Below, in pieces: positions 52,983 through 61,691 of a stretch of DNA of 64,000 nucleotides. The DNA comes from Flavobacterium panacis. GTDB lineage: Bacteria; Bacteroidota; Bacteroidia; Flavobacteriales; Flavobacteriaceae. Under the pieces are notes generated by a model. It did not search any database and was not told where the DNA came from. It was given only the letters and a program-made list of their open reading frames with translations. Numbering within the stretch: the first letter of the stretch is position 1; every line of letters starts with the position of its first letter. The position numbers and the translations under genes were made by a program. The stretch lies in the NCBI RefSeq assembly GCF_024649945.1, contig NZ_JANKMS010000007.1:186001-250000 (forward strand), written 5' to 3'.

Positions 52983-53325
52983 TTTAATTTAATTTAGAAA
53001 TTAGACATAGGTATGGCTGTCCGGAATTGATTCGGATCTTGTAATTGCGATACCAAAAATTGTTTTTGGGGAAGTAGAGTGTAGAACTGTAAGACGTAAT
53101 TTATACTTCCCGAATAAAGTCGGTCTTACGGTTTTCCACAATGTAAATTAGAACCAGTTTCATATTTTTGTTTTAGTCTGCAGACAAAACTTGAACTAAT
53201 TTCTGATGCAAAGGAAAGGCAGTTTTAGATCACTGTAGATAAGGGATTCCCGGAATTCCTGCGTTTTCCTGGGATTCCCACGAATTCCCAATAAAATAAA
53301 AATGCAATGCCTTATTTTTTATTAA
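52983..53325. other. Gene-free spacer with repeated GGGATTCCC palindromes
   Basis: 343 bp without a convincing gene. GGGATTCCC occurs at 53243-53251 and 53271-53279 (28 bp apart), with GGAATTCC at 53252-53259 and GAATTCCC at 53282-53289. The cluster could be a set of binding sites. On the minus strand it is about 260 bp before the small lipoprotein gene. Confidence 0.55.
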
Positions 53326-53488
53326 ATGTTATTTAATTCTAAACCAATCTCTCTTATTATAGATGCAATAAGTCTGACAAAAGTTGGTCGTGGAGATGAA
53401 AAAAATATAGAAAAAGTATAGAATTGGAACAGAAATTGAAATTGCTGATAGCGGTTTAATTGTAGAAGTCGAAAATAAAGGCATATAA
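53326..53488 (+). pseudogene. Decayed fragment of the adjacent tail-anchored protein family
   Basis: From ATG 53326 one frame reads KPISLIIDAISLTKVGRGDE and stops at 53421; the next frame continues YRIGTEIEIADSGLIVEVEN and stops at 53488. Joined, it resembles residues of the intact downstream protein: IDAINLAAIMVD, then KSIGSNVIVENVGIEKK. The DNA that follows (about 53489-53540) still matches about 53969-54026 of the intact gene, including AAAAGTTTTGGTGAA and a GTTCCTAAAAAAG stretch. It is the remnant of a tandem copy lying about 480 bp upstream. Confidence 0.6.
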
Positions 53489-53548
53489 AAAAAGTTTTGG
53501 TGAAAAATGATACATAAAGGGTCAAAAGACGTTCCTAAAAAAGACAAA

Positions 53549-54172
53549 ATGAGTAATACATTAGAAGAATATAAAAAGGCGATTAAAATTAAATACGAGA
53601 TCGAAAAAGAAGGCGAGTACTTCGATTATTTGTACAGTCCTTCCCGCGGAAAACTTCGCGATTTGTGCTGGATTATTTTCGAAAACAATCCGACCCAAGA
53701 TGATTTAAATGTGTTTAAAAATTTATTGTGCTTAGATTTTGATCATACCAAAAAGAATAAGTTTAAGGAACAAAAAGATAAGTTTAGACCAATAGAAACC
53801 TTTTTTAAAGGAGAAACCGATCCGTCAAATATTGATGCTATAAATCTTGCAGCAATAATGGTCGATTTTCAGCCTCGACCTTTTAAAAAATTTAACGAGA
53901 AGTGTAGAATTGAAGAAGCAAAACAAATTAAAAGTATCGGATCGAATGTAATTGTAGAAAATGTTGGCATAGAAAAAAAAGTTTTGGTGAATAATGAACA
54001 TGAAGAGTCAAAAGAGGTTCCTAAAAAAGGAAGTCTTTTGTTAAATCTGAAAGATATATTTTCTAAAAAAGTGGCTCAGAAAATGTATCCTCGTAGAATA
54101 ATTACGATTGCAGTTGGAGCGGTTGCTCTAGTGTCTTCTGCATGTTTATACTTTGTGCAGAAAAAAGATTAA
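53549..54172 (+). CDS. Putative tail-anchored protein of unknown function
   Basis: 207 residues from ATG 53549 (MSNTLEEYKKAIKIKYEIEK); the open frame begins at 53507, but the earlier part belongs to the decayed copy. The body is charged and helical, with RGKLRDLCWIIFENNPTQDD near 35 and INLAAIMVDFQPRPFKKF near 100. One membrane helix lies close to the C-terminus (IITIAVGAVALVSSACLYFV), followed by QKKD, so most of the protein would face the cytoplasm. Family unrecognised; it occurs with a degenerate neighbour, suggesting repeated duplication. Confidence 0.7.
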   Translation: MSNTLEEYKKAIKIKYEIEKEGEYFDYLYSPSRGKLRDLCWIIFENNPTQDDLNVFKNLLCLDFDHTKKNKFKEQKDKFRPIETFFKGETDPSNIDAINLAAIMVDFQPRPFKKFNEKCRIEEAKQIKSIGSNVIVENVGIEKKVLVNNEHEESKEVPKKGSLLLNLKDIFSKKVAQKMYPRRIITIAVGAVALVSSACLYFVQKKD

Positions 54173-54509
54173 ATGGAAAAGCATTTTTAAAAATAAAATG
54201 CATAAAGCGGTAAAAAGAATAATTTTTTGAAGTGAAATTTGGGCTTTTAAAAAGTGTGTTTTTCGGCATATATTTACTGTTATTTACACTATAAAGATAA
54301 GAAAAAAAATCCGTTAAACCTAATAAAAATCAGCGAAATAAGTGATTTTTTCATCTTTTTTTTGACAAAATTTTGCCACTGAAACTACTGATTTTAAAAG
54401 CCTAAAAACTTGCTTTTTTCCGACAGTTTGATTCTAATAAAATTAGTTATATTTATAAAAATTAAAAATGATTTTGATTTCAAAGTCATCTAGTAAAAAA
54501 ACAACTCTC
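54173..54509. other. Gene-free spacer
   Basis: 336 bp of very AT-rich DNA. I see no coding frame, strong hairpin or clear promoter. The frame open from 54468 lacks a signal-like start and only leads into the lipoprotein gene. Confidence 0.5.
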
Positions 54510-54875
54510 ATGAAAAAACTTGTACTATTATTAATTGTTTTAACCACTTTCGGTTGTAAAAAATATGTTGTCTCATTTGAACAACCAACAGATAAGAAAC
54601 TAGACAATTTGAAACTCGAAGTACTTCTGGATAAAGAGAAAGTTAAAGATATTACCTTAAAAGCAACAGAAGCGATGCCAACTTATGAAACAGCTTCATT
54701 GTCGGTATCTGGTGAGGGGAAACACCTGCTTCAGGTTAAGGTTAATGACACGATATTTAATTATGAAGTAAAGTATCCAGAGGAAAGATATATTCTTTTG
54801 ACAGCGCACTTAAAAAAGAATGGGAAAGTTCATATCGGAATCTTGAAACAGAATTATAAATATAGACTCCGTTAA
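54510..54875 (+). CDS. Small lipoprotein of unknown function
   Basis: 121 residues from ATG 54510; the frame is open to 54468 but the signal peptide decides the start. MKKLVLLLIVLTTFGC carries a lipobox with Cys 16. The mature domain is strand-rich (KLEVLLDKEKVKDITLK, HLLQVKVNDTIFNYEVKYPEE) and looks like one small beta sandwich. No family recognised. A palindromic repeat follows immediately. Confidence 0.72.
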   Translation: MKKLVLLLIVLTTFGCKKYVVSFEQPTDKKLDNLKLEVLLDKEKVKDITLKATEAMPTYETASLSVSGEGKHLLQVKVNDTIFNYEVKYPEERYILLTAHLKKNGKVHIGILKQNYKYRLR

Positions 54876-55010
54876 GAATTTAAACGCAACGACACAAAGA
54901 AAAACCGCAAAGTTCGAAAGCTTTAAGTTAGTATAGCTTTGCGAACTTTGCGGTTTGTGTAGATTATCTTAGAAAAAAAATCCTTGCGTTCTTTGCGGTT
55001 AAATAAACTC
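54876..55010. repeat. Long imperfect palindrome, CGCAAAG family
   Basis: Outer arms (TTTAAACGCAA... and ...GCGGTTAAAT) and inner arms (ACCGCAAAGTTCG and CGAACTTTGCGGT) form a nested hairpin between the lipoprotein and GH1 genes. It is related to 26886-27029. It fills the whole spacer between two converging genes. Confidence 0.8.
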
Positions 55011-56363
55011 TTAAGATAAAAAGTCCTTAAACCACAATCCAGAATTTTTAATGGTTCGTTTCTGAGTTTCAAAATCGACGTGAATTAATCCGAAACGAGC
55101 GTTGTAGCCTTCAGCCCATTCAAAGTTATCGGTCAAACTCCAGACAAAGTATCCTTCAACGTTTAAACCGTCTTTTTTGGCTTTTAAAATTTGTTCTAAG
55201 TGATCCTGAATATAATGTGTTCTCTTGATATCGAATACTTTTCCGTTGGTCACTGTATCGGGAAATGCAGCACCATTTTCTGTAATAATGATTTTTCGGA
55301 TACCTTCGTATTCATTAAACTTTTTAAGGACATGATATAATGCTGGAGGATAAACTTCCCAGCCCATTTCAGTCGAAATTACATTTCGTTTTTCGGCACT
55401 TACTAATTCGGCACCAATGTACGGAATCAACATTGCTGATTTAACGATTTCTCTGGTATAACATTGCAGACCTATAAAGTCAAAATCAAATGCAAGATTA
55501 TTGAGATCATCTTCTAAAATATAACTGTTTAGTTTTTTTAAAACAGGAAGATCTTTTTGCGGATAACCTAATCCTAAGATCGGTTCAATGAAAGTTCTGT
55601 TTAATAACGTATCGACACGTTTGGCAGCTTCAACATCTTTTTTGTTTTCTGTCGCAGGTTCGATATGTGTACAAGAAAATGTCGTTCCGATATGCGCATT
55701 TGGTATCTTGTTTCGGATAATTTTTGCACCAGCAGCAGTTGCCAAAGTCACGTGATGCATCGCTTTTAGGTAATTTGTAATTCCCTTTTTACCAGGAGCA
55801 TGAATACCCAAAAAGTAACCAGCGCCAGTAAAAACTGAAGGTTCGTTGATCACCATCCAGTTTTTTACGCGGTCGCCGAAATGCTGCACACAAACTTCTA
55901 CATATTCTGAAAACCAGGAAACCGATTCACGGTTGGTCCAGCCTCCTTTTAATTCGAGTTCGTGTGGTAAATCCCAATGATAAAGTGTTATCCAAGGTTC
56001 GATTCCAGAAGCCAGAAGCGAATCTATAATTTTGTTGTAATAATCAATTCCCGCCTGATTTACAGGATGAATTCCGGTTGGCATAATGCGTGGCCAACTG
56101 ATGGAGAATCTGAAATTTGGAATATTTAATTCGCGAATCAGATCAATATCATCTTGATAAGAATTGTAGAAATCACAGGCAGTTAGGGCATGATGTCCGT
56201 TTTTTATTTTTCCTTTTTGAGAAGTAAAAACATCCCAGATAGAAGAACCTTTTCCGTCAGAATCATGTGCTCCCTCAATTTGGAAAGCGGCGGTTGAAAC
56301 ACCCCACAAGAAATCTTCCCCAAATTGGTTTTTGTTCAAAAATGAGTTTTCAATTTTATTCAT
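55011..56363 (-). CDS. GH1 family beta-glucosidase
   Basis: 450 residues, the usual size for a bacterial GH1 enzyme. The N-terminal signature FLWGVSTAAFQIEGAHDSDG is at about 19-38. The acid/base Glu is in NWMVINEPSVFTGAGY near 165-180, the nucleophile Glu in KIIITENGAAF near 356, and the aglycone/glycone residues are in YFVWSLTDNFEWAEGYNARFGL near 405. It hydrolyses terminal beta-linked glucose or related sugars; no signal peptide, so cytoplasmic. Single gene, ending at a palindromic repeat. Confidence 0.94.
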   Translation of the reverse strand: MNKIENSFLNKNQFGEDFLWGVSTAAFQIEGAHDSDGKGSSIWDVFTSQKGKIKNGHHALTACDFYNSYQDDIDLIRELNIPNFRFSISWPRIMPTGIHPVNQAGIDYYNKIIDSLLASGIEPWITLYHWDLPHELELKGGWTNRESVSWFSEYVEVCVQHFGDRVKNWMVINEPSVFTGAGYFLGIHAPGKKGITNYLKAMHHVTLATAAGAKIIRNKIPNAHIGTTFSCTHIEPATENKKDVEAAKRVDTLLNRTFIEPILGLGYPQKDLPVLKKLNSYILEDDLNNLAFDFDFIGLQCYTREIVKSAMLIPYIGAELVSAEKRNVISTEMGWEVYPPALYHVLKKFNEYEGIRKIIITENGAAFPDTVTNGKVFDIKRTHYIQDHLEQILKAKKDGLNVEGYFVWSLTDNFEWAEGYNARFGLIHVDFETQKRTIKNSGLWFKDFLS

Positions 56364-56573
56364 TCAATAAGACTTTCCTTTATTTTTATACTGTTTATTA
56401 GTGTAGGAAAGAAGATTGCATAGCTCTTAAAAAAAGCCATTCTTTGAATGATACCAGGAATTTTAGATTAAAGAATTTCATAACGATTAGTTTTATTTCA
56501 AATTAAGAAAACTAATGTGAATTTATTGTAAAGTGATTATTATCAAATAATTAAATAAAAAAAGGGAAGATTA

Positions 56574-56783
56574 TTAATCTTCCCATCCACAAAGTGTCAA
56601 GCCTAGGCCTTGAGCTTTTTTTATTGATGTTTTTACCGTTTCATGACTACAAGATCGTAAACCGCGACAATTTTCATTGTAATGGTATTTTTTTGCACCA
56701 GTAGAACCACAGATATATACATTGGTTTCTGGCGCTCGAAATGAAGTTGCACAAACAAAAAGTAGAAGTAAAGTATATTTCAT
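56574..56783 (-). CDS. Small secreted Cys-rich protein
   Basis: 69 residues. A signal peptide (about 1-16) precedes a compact domain: VYICGSTGAKKYHYNENC, then RGLRSCSHETVKTSIKKAQ and GLTLCGWED. The order Tyr-His ... Cys-Arg-x-Leu ... helix ... Leu-x-x-Cys matches a small domain often found in bacterial nucleases and Ada-like proteins (YHxxxCRxL, then a helix and PCxxC). The last Cys pair is reduced to one here. It lies 11 bp after a lipoprotein gene, so they form one transcript. Confidence 0.75.
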   Translation of the reverse strand: MKYTLLLLFVCATSFRAPETNVYICGSTGAKKYHYNENCRGLRSCSHETVKTSIKKAQGLGLTLCGWED

Positions 56784-56794
56784 CTGTTTATTTT

Positions 56795-57208
56795 TTATTG
56801 GACAATTAGTTGGTATTCGTTCCCTTTTTTATCAAGTGCTTTAAGTTTTCCGTGTGAGACCCATTCGGTGTTAATCTCGATTTCGCCAATACTGTCTATT
56901 TTCAATATTCCAGCGCCGTATTTTCCTTCCGTATTAATATTTCCAAAAACAGAATCTCCTTTAATGTTAATTCCTTTTACATCATAATTATATTCATAAT
57001 GTCCTGGATTTCCTGTTCTGTATTCGTACTTATAAGTCGTATTTACGTGATAGGTTTTTGACTCTTCAGGTGTAATCGTTTTGCGATCATCTGCTGTAAT
57101 TGTCGTTTTGTAAAATGAATTTACTTCTGGTAAAGTTGGCGGAGCAGCAGCTTTTTTACAGGAATAAAATGTTACTAAAAAAAGTAAGATGAGGTAGTTT
57201 TTCTGCAT
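56795..57208 (-). CDS. Lipoprotein of unknown function
   Basis: 137 residues. MQKNYLILLFLVTFYSC has a lipobox-like FYSC. The mature part is polar with repeated strands: YHVNTTYKYEYRTGNPGHYEYN near 53 and GINIKGDSVFGNINTEGKYG near 79. It may form a small beta-structure on the cell surface. It is followed after 11 bp by the small Cys-rich secreted protein. No family is recognised. Confidence 0.72.
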   Translation of the reverse strand: MQKNYLILLFLVTFYSCKKAAAPPTLPEVNSFYKTTITADDRKTITPEESKTYHVNTTYKYEYRTGNPGHYEYNYDVKGINIKGDSVFGNINTEGKYGAGILKIDSIGEIEINTEWVSHGKLKALDKKGNEYQLIVQ

Positions 57209-57294
57209 AGGCGATTGGGGAGTTAGTTTGAGATTTAGAAAGTTTTAGTTAAAATGATAAATCTAACTAGAATTAAGTTTTTTGAAATAGGTAC

Positions 57295-58362
57295 TTATAC
57301 GGGATTTAATTCTGTTTCGTAAAGAGCGATAGTTTCCAGTAATTCTTTTTCATATTGATAAATATCGTCAATAGAAGATATTGCGATTTTGCTTTCACTT
57401 TTATTATTATTGAAAAGGCTTAGATATTTTTTTCCTCCATTTAAATGAAGTCTGCAGAGTGGTTTTCGATTGTTGTCATCCAGTAATATGCCAAAATACG
57501 ATTGCGTATCACGATATACGATTCTGCTGATTGGTAATTTGCGACGCAAAATAGCAACTACGATACGATAACCATCAAGTTCTTCTTCGGTTGTAACAAT
57601 TTTATTATCATCTTCAGCAATATTTATTTCTTCATCTTGTTGTTTAATAGTTTCTTTAGTTAAAGCTGCATTCAAACGATCATTAATTTTATCATTAATG
57701 AATTGACTAACTGATTTTTGAACCAAATCTTTAAATTCATCAACCACTTTTTCAGTCAGTCTTCCTGTGTAAATTTTACTTGCAAATAATTTTGTAAAAT
57801 CGTTTGAAGGACTTTCTAATTCAGCATTAATAAGCTTTTTAATTTCTTTAATATATTTTAGAGAGCTGGCATTGCTGACAATATTATCGACGTCAAAATT
57901 GGCTTTATGAAATTTTGCAATTTCGTTTATCGTATTTTCTTTTAGATTACAGATGTCAAATTCTAAAAATGGTTTTTCATCCATCTTGTTTTGATCATCT
58001 AAATCAGTAAAGAACTGATAATTTATTCCGTTTGTTAAAAGTGCAAATCGGGTTTTTGTAACATGAAAATAACGGAATAATTGCGAGTTATGAACTGTTA
58101 GCTTTTCTTTCCAGCTTTTGCACTCTACAATTATAATAGGTTCTCCATTTTGAAAAATGGCATAATCAACTTTTTCACCTTTTTTTAAGCCTAGATCTGC
58201 TGTAAATTCAGGCACAACTTCTAGCGGATTAAATGCATCATATCCAAGAATGTTTATAAATGGTAGAACAAAAGCATGTTTAGTAGATTCTTCTGTTTCA
58301 ATTTTACTTTTTAGCTGATTGATTTTATCTGCTAATGATTTTAGTTGAATATTCATTTCCAT
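57295..58362 (-). CDS. Type I restriction R-subunit N-terminal-like (HSDR_N) nuclease-like protein
   Basis: 355 residues from ATG 58362; the frame continues 13 codons upstream across the -7 promoter element, so the later start is preferred. The first ~150 residues form an HSDR_N-like PD-(D/E)xK module with KHAFVLPFINILGYDAFNP near 30, VDYAIFQNGEPIIIVECKSW near 62 (Asp and ECK) and LFRYFHVTKTRFALLTNG near 92. The C-terminal part (about 235-355) has an unfamiliar domain with YRIVVAILRRKLPISRIVYRD and LFNNNKSES. No methylase, specificity or helicase gene is nearby, so a classical restriction system is unlikely. Confidence 0.85.
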   Translation of the reverse strand: MEMNIQLKSLADKINQLKSKIETEESTKHAFVLPFINILGYDAFNPLEVVPEFTADLGLKKGEKVDYAIFQNGEPIIIVECKSWKEKLTVHNSQLFRYFHVTKTRFALLTNGINYQFFTDLDDQNKMDEKPFLEFDICNLKENTINEIAKFHKANFDVDNIVSNASSLKYIKEIKKLINAELESPSNDFTKLFASKIYTGRLTEKVVDEFKDLVQKSVSQFINDKINDRLNAALTKETIKQQDEEINIAEDDNKIVTTEEELDGYRIVVAILRRKLPISRIVYRDTQSYFGILLDDNNRKPLCRLHLNGGKKYLSLFNNNKSESKIAISSIDDIYQYEKELLETIALYETELNPV

Positions 58363-58386
58363 AAGTCTGTAGTTTAAATTAATATT

Positions 58387-58427
58387 CAAATGTAAAATCA
58401 ATCAAAACCAATATTTTATGGAAATCC
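58387..58427 (-). promoter_or_regulatory. Conserved 41-bp promoter element, copy 1
   Basis: On the minus strand it starts with GGATTTCC and ends with the -7 element TACATTTG (58387-58394). It aligns without gaps to 61881-61921 with 36 of 41 bases equal. It precedes the HSDR_N-like gene start by 25 bp. Confidence 0.75.
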
Positions 58428-58528
58428 GTAATGGTACAGAATTTTTAAATTATAATTTTTTTGAGATGGATTTAAACGGAAAAAAGAGGACAATGAAGTT
58501 CCTCTTTATAAGACATGGTTTTTGCTTT

Positions 58529-59428
58529 TTATTCTTTTTTTAGAATAAAATTTTTTATGATTTTATCCATATTGGATGGCAGGTCTGCATTTTTAATTTC
58601 GAAATGTTTTATTTTCATTTCAGAAAGCCATTTGGTCCAATAGGCTTTTATAATTTTTTCTTCAAACGGATTATTTTTGCTTGGATTTATTCCTAAAACC
58701 AAGACTTCAAGACTTGATAAATCGGTATCAATTTTAATGAAACCAAAATTTTCCTTTTCAAATTTTTTCTTCCAGTCTTTAGTATTTAGACCATTTTGTT
58801 TGATTAGTTGAGGTGTTAAATAACTCGATAAATTTTTATCTTTAATCTGAGTTCCTTCATAAAACATATATCCATCTGTTAAGATAATCAAGATGTTTCT
58901 AAAATCCTTGTCCACACATTGATCTTGCACTTTACTATCAAAAAAATTCCAAATATCCGAACCAATATATTTATCATCTTTAATTGCTGATTCATAAATA
59001 ACCTCTGTTTTTGAAGAATAAGTATTGTTTATAGAATTCAGAAATTGTTTCGAGGCATTGTCTTTAGTAACATTGATTCTCAATTCTTTCGAAATGGAGT
59101 TAATTTTAGGATTTTCAGGTTCGGGATTAAAGAACAATTGCATTTTATCATCAATCTGTCTCATTCTTTTAGATTTTAAATGCTCTGTAAAAGCTTCAGA
59201 AGCCGATTTTATATATCCTAAATCTCTTTGGTATATTTCCATAGTAGGATTTGGATTTTTTTTAAGACTTATTCTATCTGATAAATCTACTAGAATACTA
59301 ATGTTGTAGTTTTCTGAAACAGAAGTTTTAATAGTATTTTGGCTTTCTTCTTTCTTTGTTTCTTCCTTACATGAAAAAAATAAAATCAGTAGTAATGACA
59401 CCAAAATTTTGAGTAAAGTATTTTTCAT
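58529..59428 (-). CDS. von Willebrand A-like domain lipoprotein
   Basis: 299 residues. Lipobox FFSC (Cys about 20) and a charged linker (EETKKEESQ) precede a vWA-like fold. The first strand, YNISILVDLSDRISL near 42-56, has a MIDAS-like DxSxx. The strand RNILIILTDGYMFYEG near 177-192 has the TDG signature. The C-terminal strand LEVLVLGIN is near 240. vWA domains bind divalent metal and protein partners. It ends the six-gene run and lies 4 bp after the coiled-coil membrane protein gene, suggesting partnership at the membrane. Confidence 0.82.
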   Translation of the reverse strand: MKNTLLKILVSLLLILFFSCKEETKKEESQNTIKTSVSENYNISILVDLSDRISLKKNPNPTMEIYQRDLGYIKSASEAFTEHLKSKRMRQIDDKMQLFFNPEPENPKINSISKELRINVTKDNASKQFLNSINNTYSSKTEVIYESAIKDDKYIGSDIWNFFDSKVQDQCVDKDFRNILIILTDGYMFYEGTQIKDKNLSSYLTPQLIKQNGLNTKDWKKKFEKENFGFIKIDTDLSSLEVLVLGINPSKNNPFEEKIIKAYWTKWLSEMKIKHFEIKNADLPSNMDKIIKNFILKKE

Positions 59429-59432
59429 AATA

Positions 59433-60701
59433 TTAGTTTTTAAAATATACTAAATGCTGAAAATCTGGGTCAATTAGATTTAATCTTCCTAAATGTTCTT
59501 CTGATAAGTTTTCGCAATTTTCAAGTAATTCTACTTTTTCTTTATGAGGCAAAGCTATTTCTGTGTTAATTGCCTGAAACCATCCTTCTTTATACTGATG
59601 ATGATAATGAAGGTATTCTTTAACTGGGAAAACAAAGCCATCAATTTTCAATTGAAGTTCTGATATTTTACCATTTATAGTCACGATTTGTTCTTTAAAA
59701 CCATTGATTTTGTTTACATAATCCGTTTTGAGTTTTTCTAGGTTAAGTAAATTTTCTTTTTTTCCTCGTATAAAAGCTCTGATTTTATCAATGTTTTCAA
59801 ATTCTTTCATTACAAAATCAAATACAAGTCCCCAGATAATGTACACGACAAAACCTGCAAAAATGATCATCCAGAATTCTGGTTCGCCCAAAGCGATGTT
59901 TAGGTTATAAGGAGACGATTCGGTTGTTTTATTGAACTCATATATTTTTTTTTCAATGATATAAGCTAAAAGTGAATCAAATAAAAAAGTAATGGCGAAA
60001 AGTGCCACAAGTCTGAAGATGTTTTTTATTCCTTTTCCTTTTTGAACCATATGTATTACATAACCTAATCCCATAAAAACGAAAGGAATAGTTGTAACCA
60101 AAACTCCTTCAAGCCAGCTTGCTTTAAAAGCGTTTGTAAATGCATCAGCGTCAAAGATTGCAGCTGTTAAACTATCATTTGAAAATTCCTTGAAAAATGC
60201 AGAATAAGAAGCAGAAATGTAGAACACTAAAACATATAAAGTAATGGGCAGCAAAAGAATCAGACCAATATAAAATTGAGCTTTAAGACCTTTTCCTTCT
60301 TCAATCCCGAATTTATCTGGATTACGTTTTACTTCGATAATTTCGTTTTTGATTTGATCGATGTTTTCGTTGATGTTTTGTTCTTTTTTTTCAAAAATTC
60401 CAATGGCAGTTTCAGACTTTTTCAATTCGGTTCTGTTCTTTTCCTGTTCTTCACGATATGGTTGTTTCAGCCTGTCTTGTTCCATTTTTTGTTTTCGGCA
60501 TTGATCTTCAAAACTCATGTATAAATTTTGAAGACATGCTTTTAAAACAATAGGTTTTCCTGTAGCTTTTACCGATGCGGCAAAACCGCTCTGGTAATAC
60601 GTAATTCTAATTTGTTCTCTATCTTCTTCATTTTCTTCTAAAATTTTAAAGGAAGAATCTTCAGATTTTTTTAAACTAAATAATTGCGATAGTGGTTTCA
60701 T
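59433..60701 (-). CDS. Coiled-coil membrane protein with four helices, unknown function
   Basis: 422 residues. Cytoplasmic-type N-terminal part with a long coiled coil (about 80-135: EEQEKNRTELKKSETAIGIF onward). Four membrane helices follow at about 145-165, 197-215, 227-245 and 277-300, then a second coiled coil (about 300-365) and a helical tail. The symmetric layout resembles no transporter I know. It lies between a TerB-like gene (3 bp before) and the vWA-like lipoprotein gene (4 bp after), so it is a likely scaffold or sensor of the same system. Confidence 0.8.
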   Translation of the reverse strand: MKPLSQLFSLKKSEDSSFKILEENEEDREQIRITYYQSGFAASVKATGKPIVLKACLQNLYMSFEDQCRKQKMEQDRLKQPYREEQEKNRTELKKSETAIGIFEKKEQNINENIDQIKNEIIEVKRNPDKFGIEEGKGLKAQFYIGLILLLPITLYVLVFYISASYSAFFKEFSNDSLTAAIFDADAFTNAFKASWLEGVLVTTIPFVFMGLGYVIHMVQKGKGIKNIFRLVALFAITFLFDSLLAYIIEKKIYEFNKTTESSPYNLNIALGEPEFWMIIFAGFVVYIIWGLVFDFVMKEFENIDKIRAFIRGKKENLLNLEKLKTDYVNKINGFKEQIVTINGKISELQLKIDGFVFPVKEYLHYHHQYKEGWFQAINTEIALPHKEKVELLENCENLSEEHLGRLNLIDPDFQHLVYFKN

Positions 60702-60704
60702 AAT

Positions 60705-61100
60705 TTAAGTGTTTAATTGACTAATAATTTCTTCTTTTCCAATGTTTTTCTGAACACAATCAATAAGATAGTCAGATAAGTCATTGATGTTTTCTTCAAT
60801 GAAATCAAATTTTCTGCAATACTTTCTCAGCATATTTAACTCGTCATCGGTAATTTTTCCATCGGCCCAAATAATTCTTGTAAGATCGTAGAGATATTCA
60901 ATTTTGGTATTTAAAGCTTCAGGAACAATAAAATCGGTATTGACAGGATTTAGAAAAAGTTTATCGAGCTCCTCTTTCGGAATTCCTCTTTCGTCTGCAA
61001 AATGATATAACATTTGAAGTTCTAATACATCAAATTGATCGTCTGATAATGCCATTTGATATAATCTTAAAAAATGGCTTTTTAGTTCTAGTGTTATCAT
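60705..61100 (-). CDS. TerB-like (tellurite resistance) family protein
   Basis: 131 residues, all-helical. The pattern LYQMALSDDQFDVLELQMLYHFADERGI near 13-40 and LTRIIWADGKITDDELNMLRKYC near 73-95 has two Asp-containing loops (DDQFD and DGKITDDE). These resemble the metal-binding TerB repeats (YxxLADGxxxxxE). TerB proteins act in tellurite and stress response complexes with vWA (TerY-like) and membrane partners. Here the vWA-like and membrane genes follow it directly, which strengthens the assignment. Confidence 0.8.
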   Translation of the reverse strand: MITLELKSHFLRLYQMALSDDQFDVLELQMLYHFADERGIPKEELDKLFLNPVNTDFIVPEALNTKIEYLYDLTRIIWADGKITDDELNMLRKYCRKFDFIEENINDLSDYLIDCVQKNIGKEEIISQLNT

Positions 61101-61113
61101 GTTTTTGGTTTGT

Positions 61114-61365
61114 TTATTTTAAATTTTCGCATGCAATTCCATCTCCATCCGCGTCTAGATTTTTGTAGCACTTTTTGTTACTATTATAAGCGGCTTGTGC
61201 CTGTGCTCTAGTTGCAAAATCACCACAAGTTTTAGTCGGACAATTTGATCCTGAATTAGAATTAGAACTTGTTTCTGCTGAGTCTGCTGAATCTGAACAA
61301 GAAATTATAATGCCTGTCAACATCAATAAGGAAATAGAAATTGTTATGATTTTTTTATGTTTCAT
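61114..61365 (-). CDS. Excalibur-domain lipoprotein
   Basis: 83 residues from ATG 61365; the frame extends 23 codons upstream with no support. Lipobox IISC (Cys about 22) is followed by a Ser/Asn-rich linker, then an excalibur domain: CPTKTCGDFATRAQAQAAY and CYKNLDADGDGIACENL. The DxDxDG calcium loop is present (DADGDGIAC). It is a calcium-binding cell-surface lipoprotein in the six-gene run, 13 bp before the TerB-like gene. Confidence 0.88.
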   Translation of the reverse strand: MKHKKIITISISLLMLTGIIISCSDSADSAETSSNSNSGSNCPTKTCGDFATRAQAQAAYNSNKKCYKNLDADGDGIACENLK

Positions 61366-61376
61366 TTTTGAGTTAT

Positions 61377-61598
61377 TTAAAATTTGTAGATTAAAAATGT
61401 AAGGAGTCCTGTAAAGACAAACAAGATAAGACATCCGCTGTTTTGGTATCGAATCCCCGGAATACCTGTTTTTGTAGAATATCCATTTTTACTAAAGGTT
61501 CCCATTTTGGTTCTAAAACTCGGAGAAATTCCGGATTTACTTATGTTTAATCCAAGTCCTCCTCCAAGTTTGATTCTTTTTTGAAATCGAAAGCCCAT
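61377..61598 (-). CDS. DUF4236 domain small protein
   Basis: 73 residues. The start MGFRFQKRIKLGGGLGLNIS and KSGISPSFRTKMGTFSKNG match the DUF4236 family. A short spacer (TKTGIPGIRYQ) leads to a C-terminal membrane helix (LILFVFTGLLTFLIYKF). It is the second gene of the six-gene run, about 94 bp after the small secreted peptide gene. Function unknown in the family. Confidence 0.85.
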   Translation of the reverse strand: MGFRFQKRIKLGGGLGLNISKSGISPSFRTKMGTFSKNGYSTKTGIPGIRYQNSGCLILFVFTGLLTFLIYKF

Positions 61599-61691
61599 TA
61601 TTTTTTAGATTTAGTTGATTAAAGATTTTCTGGTTGTTGAAACTTCTCTCGACGCATCTTTAATTTTCATGTCAGTCGAAGTTGGGGATGG

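Noticed and set aside
57295..58362. Part of a complete type I restriction-modification system
   Set aside because: No methyltransferase, specificity or helicase subunit is present within several kb, and the C-terminal domain is not that of HsdR.
61610..61670. 19-codon minus-strand frame from ATG 61670 (MKIKDASREVSTTRKSLIN)
   Set aside because: Too short, without signal peptide or recognisable context; probably chance in the spacer before the DUF4236 gene.
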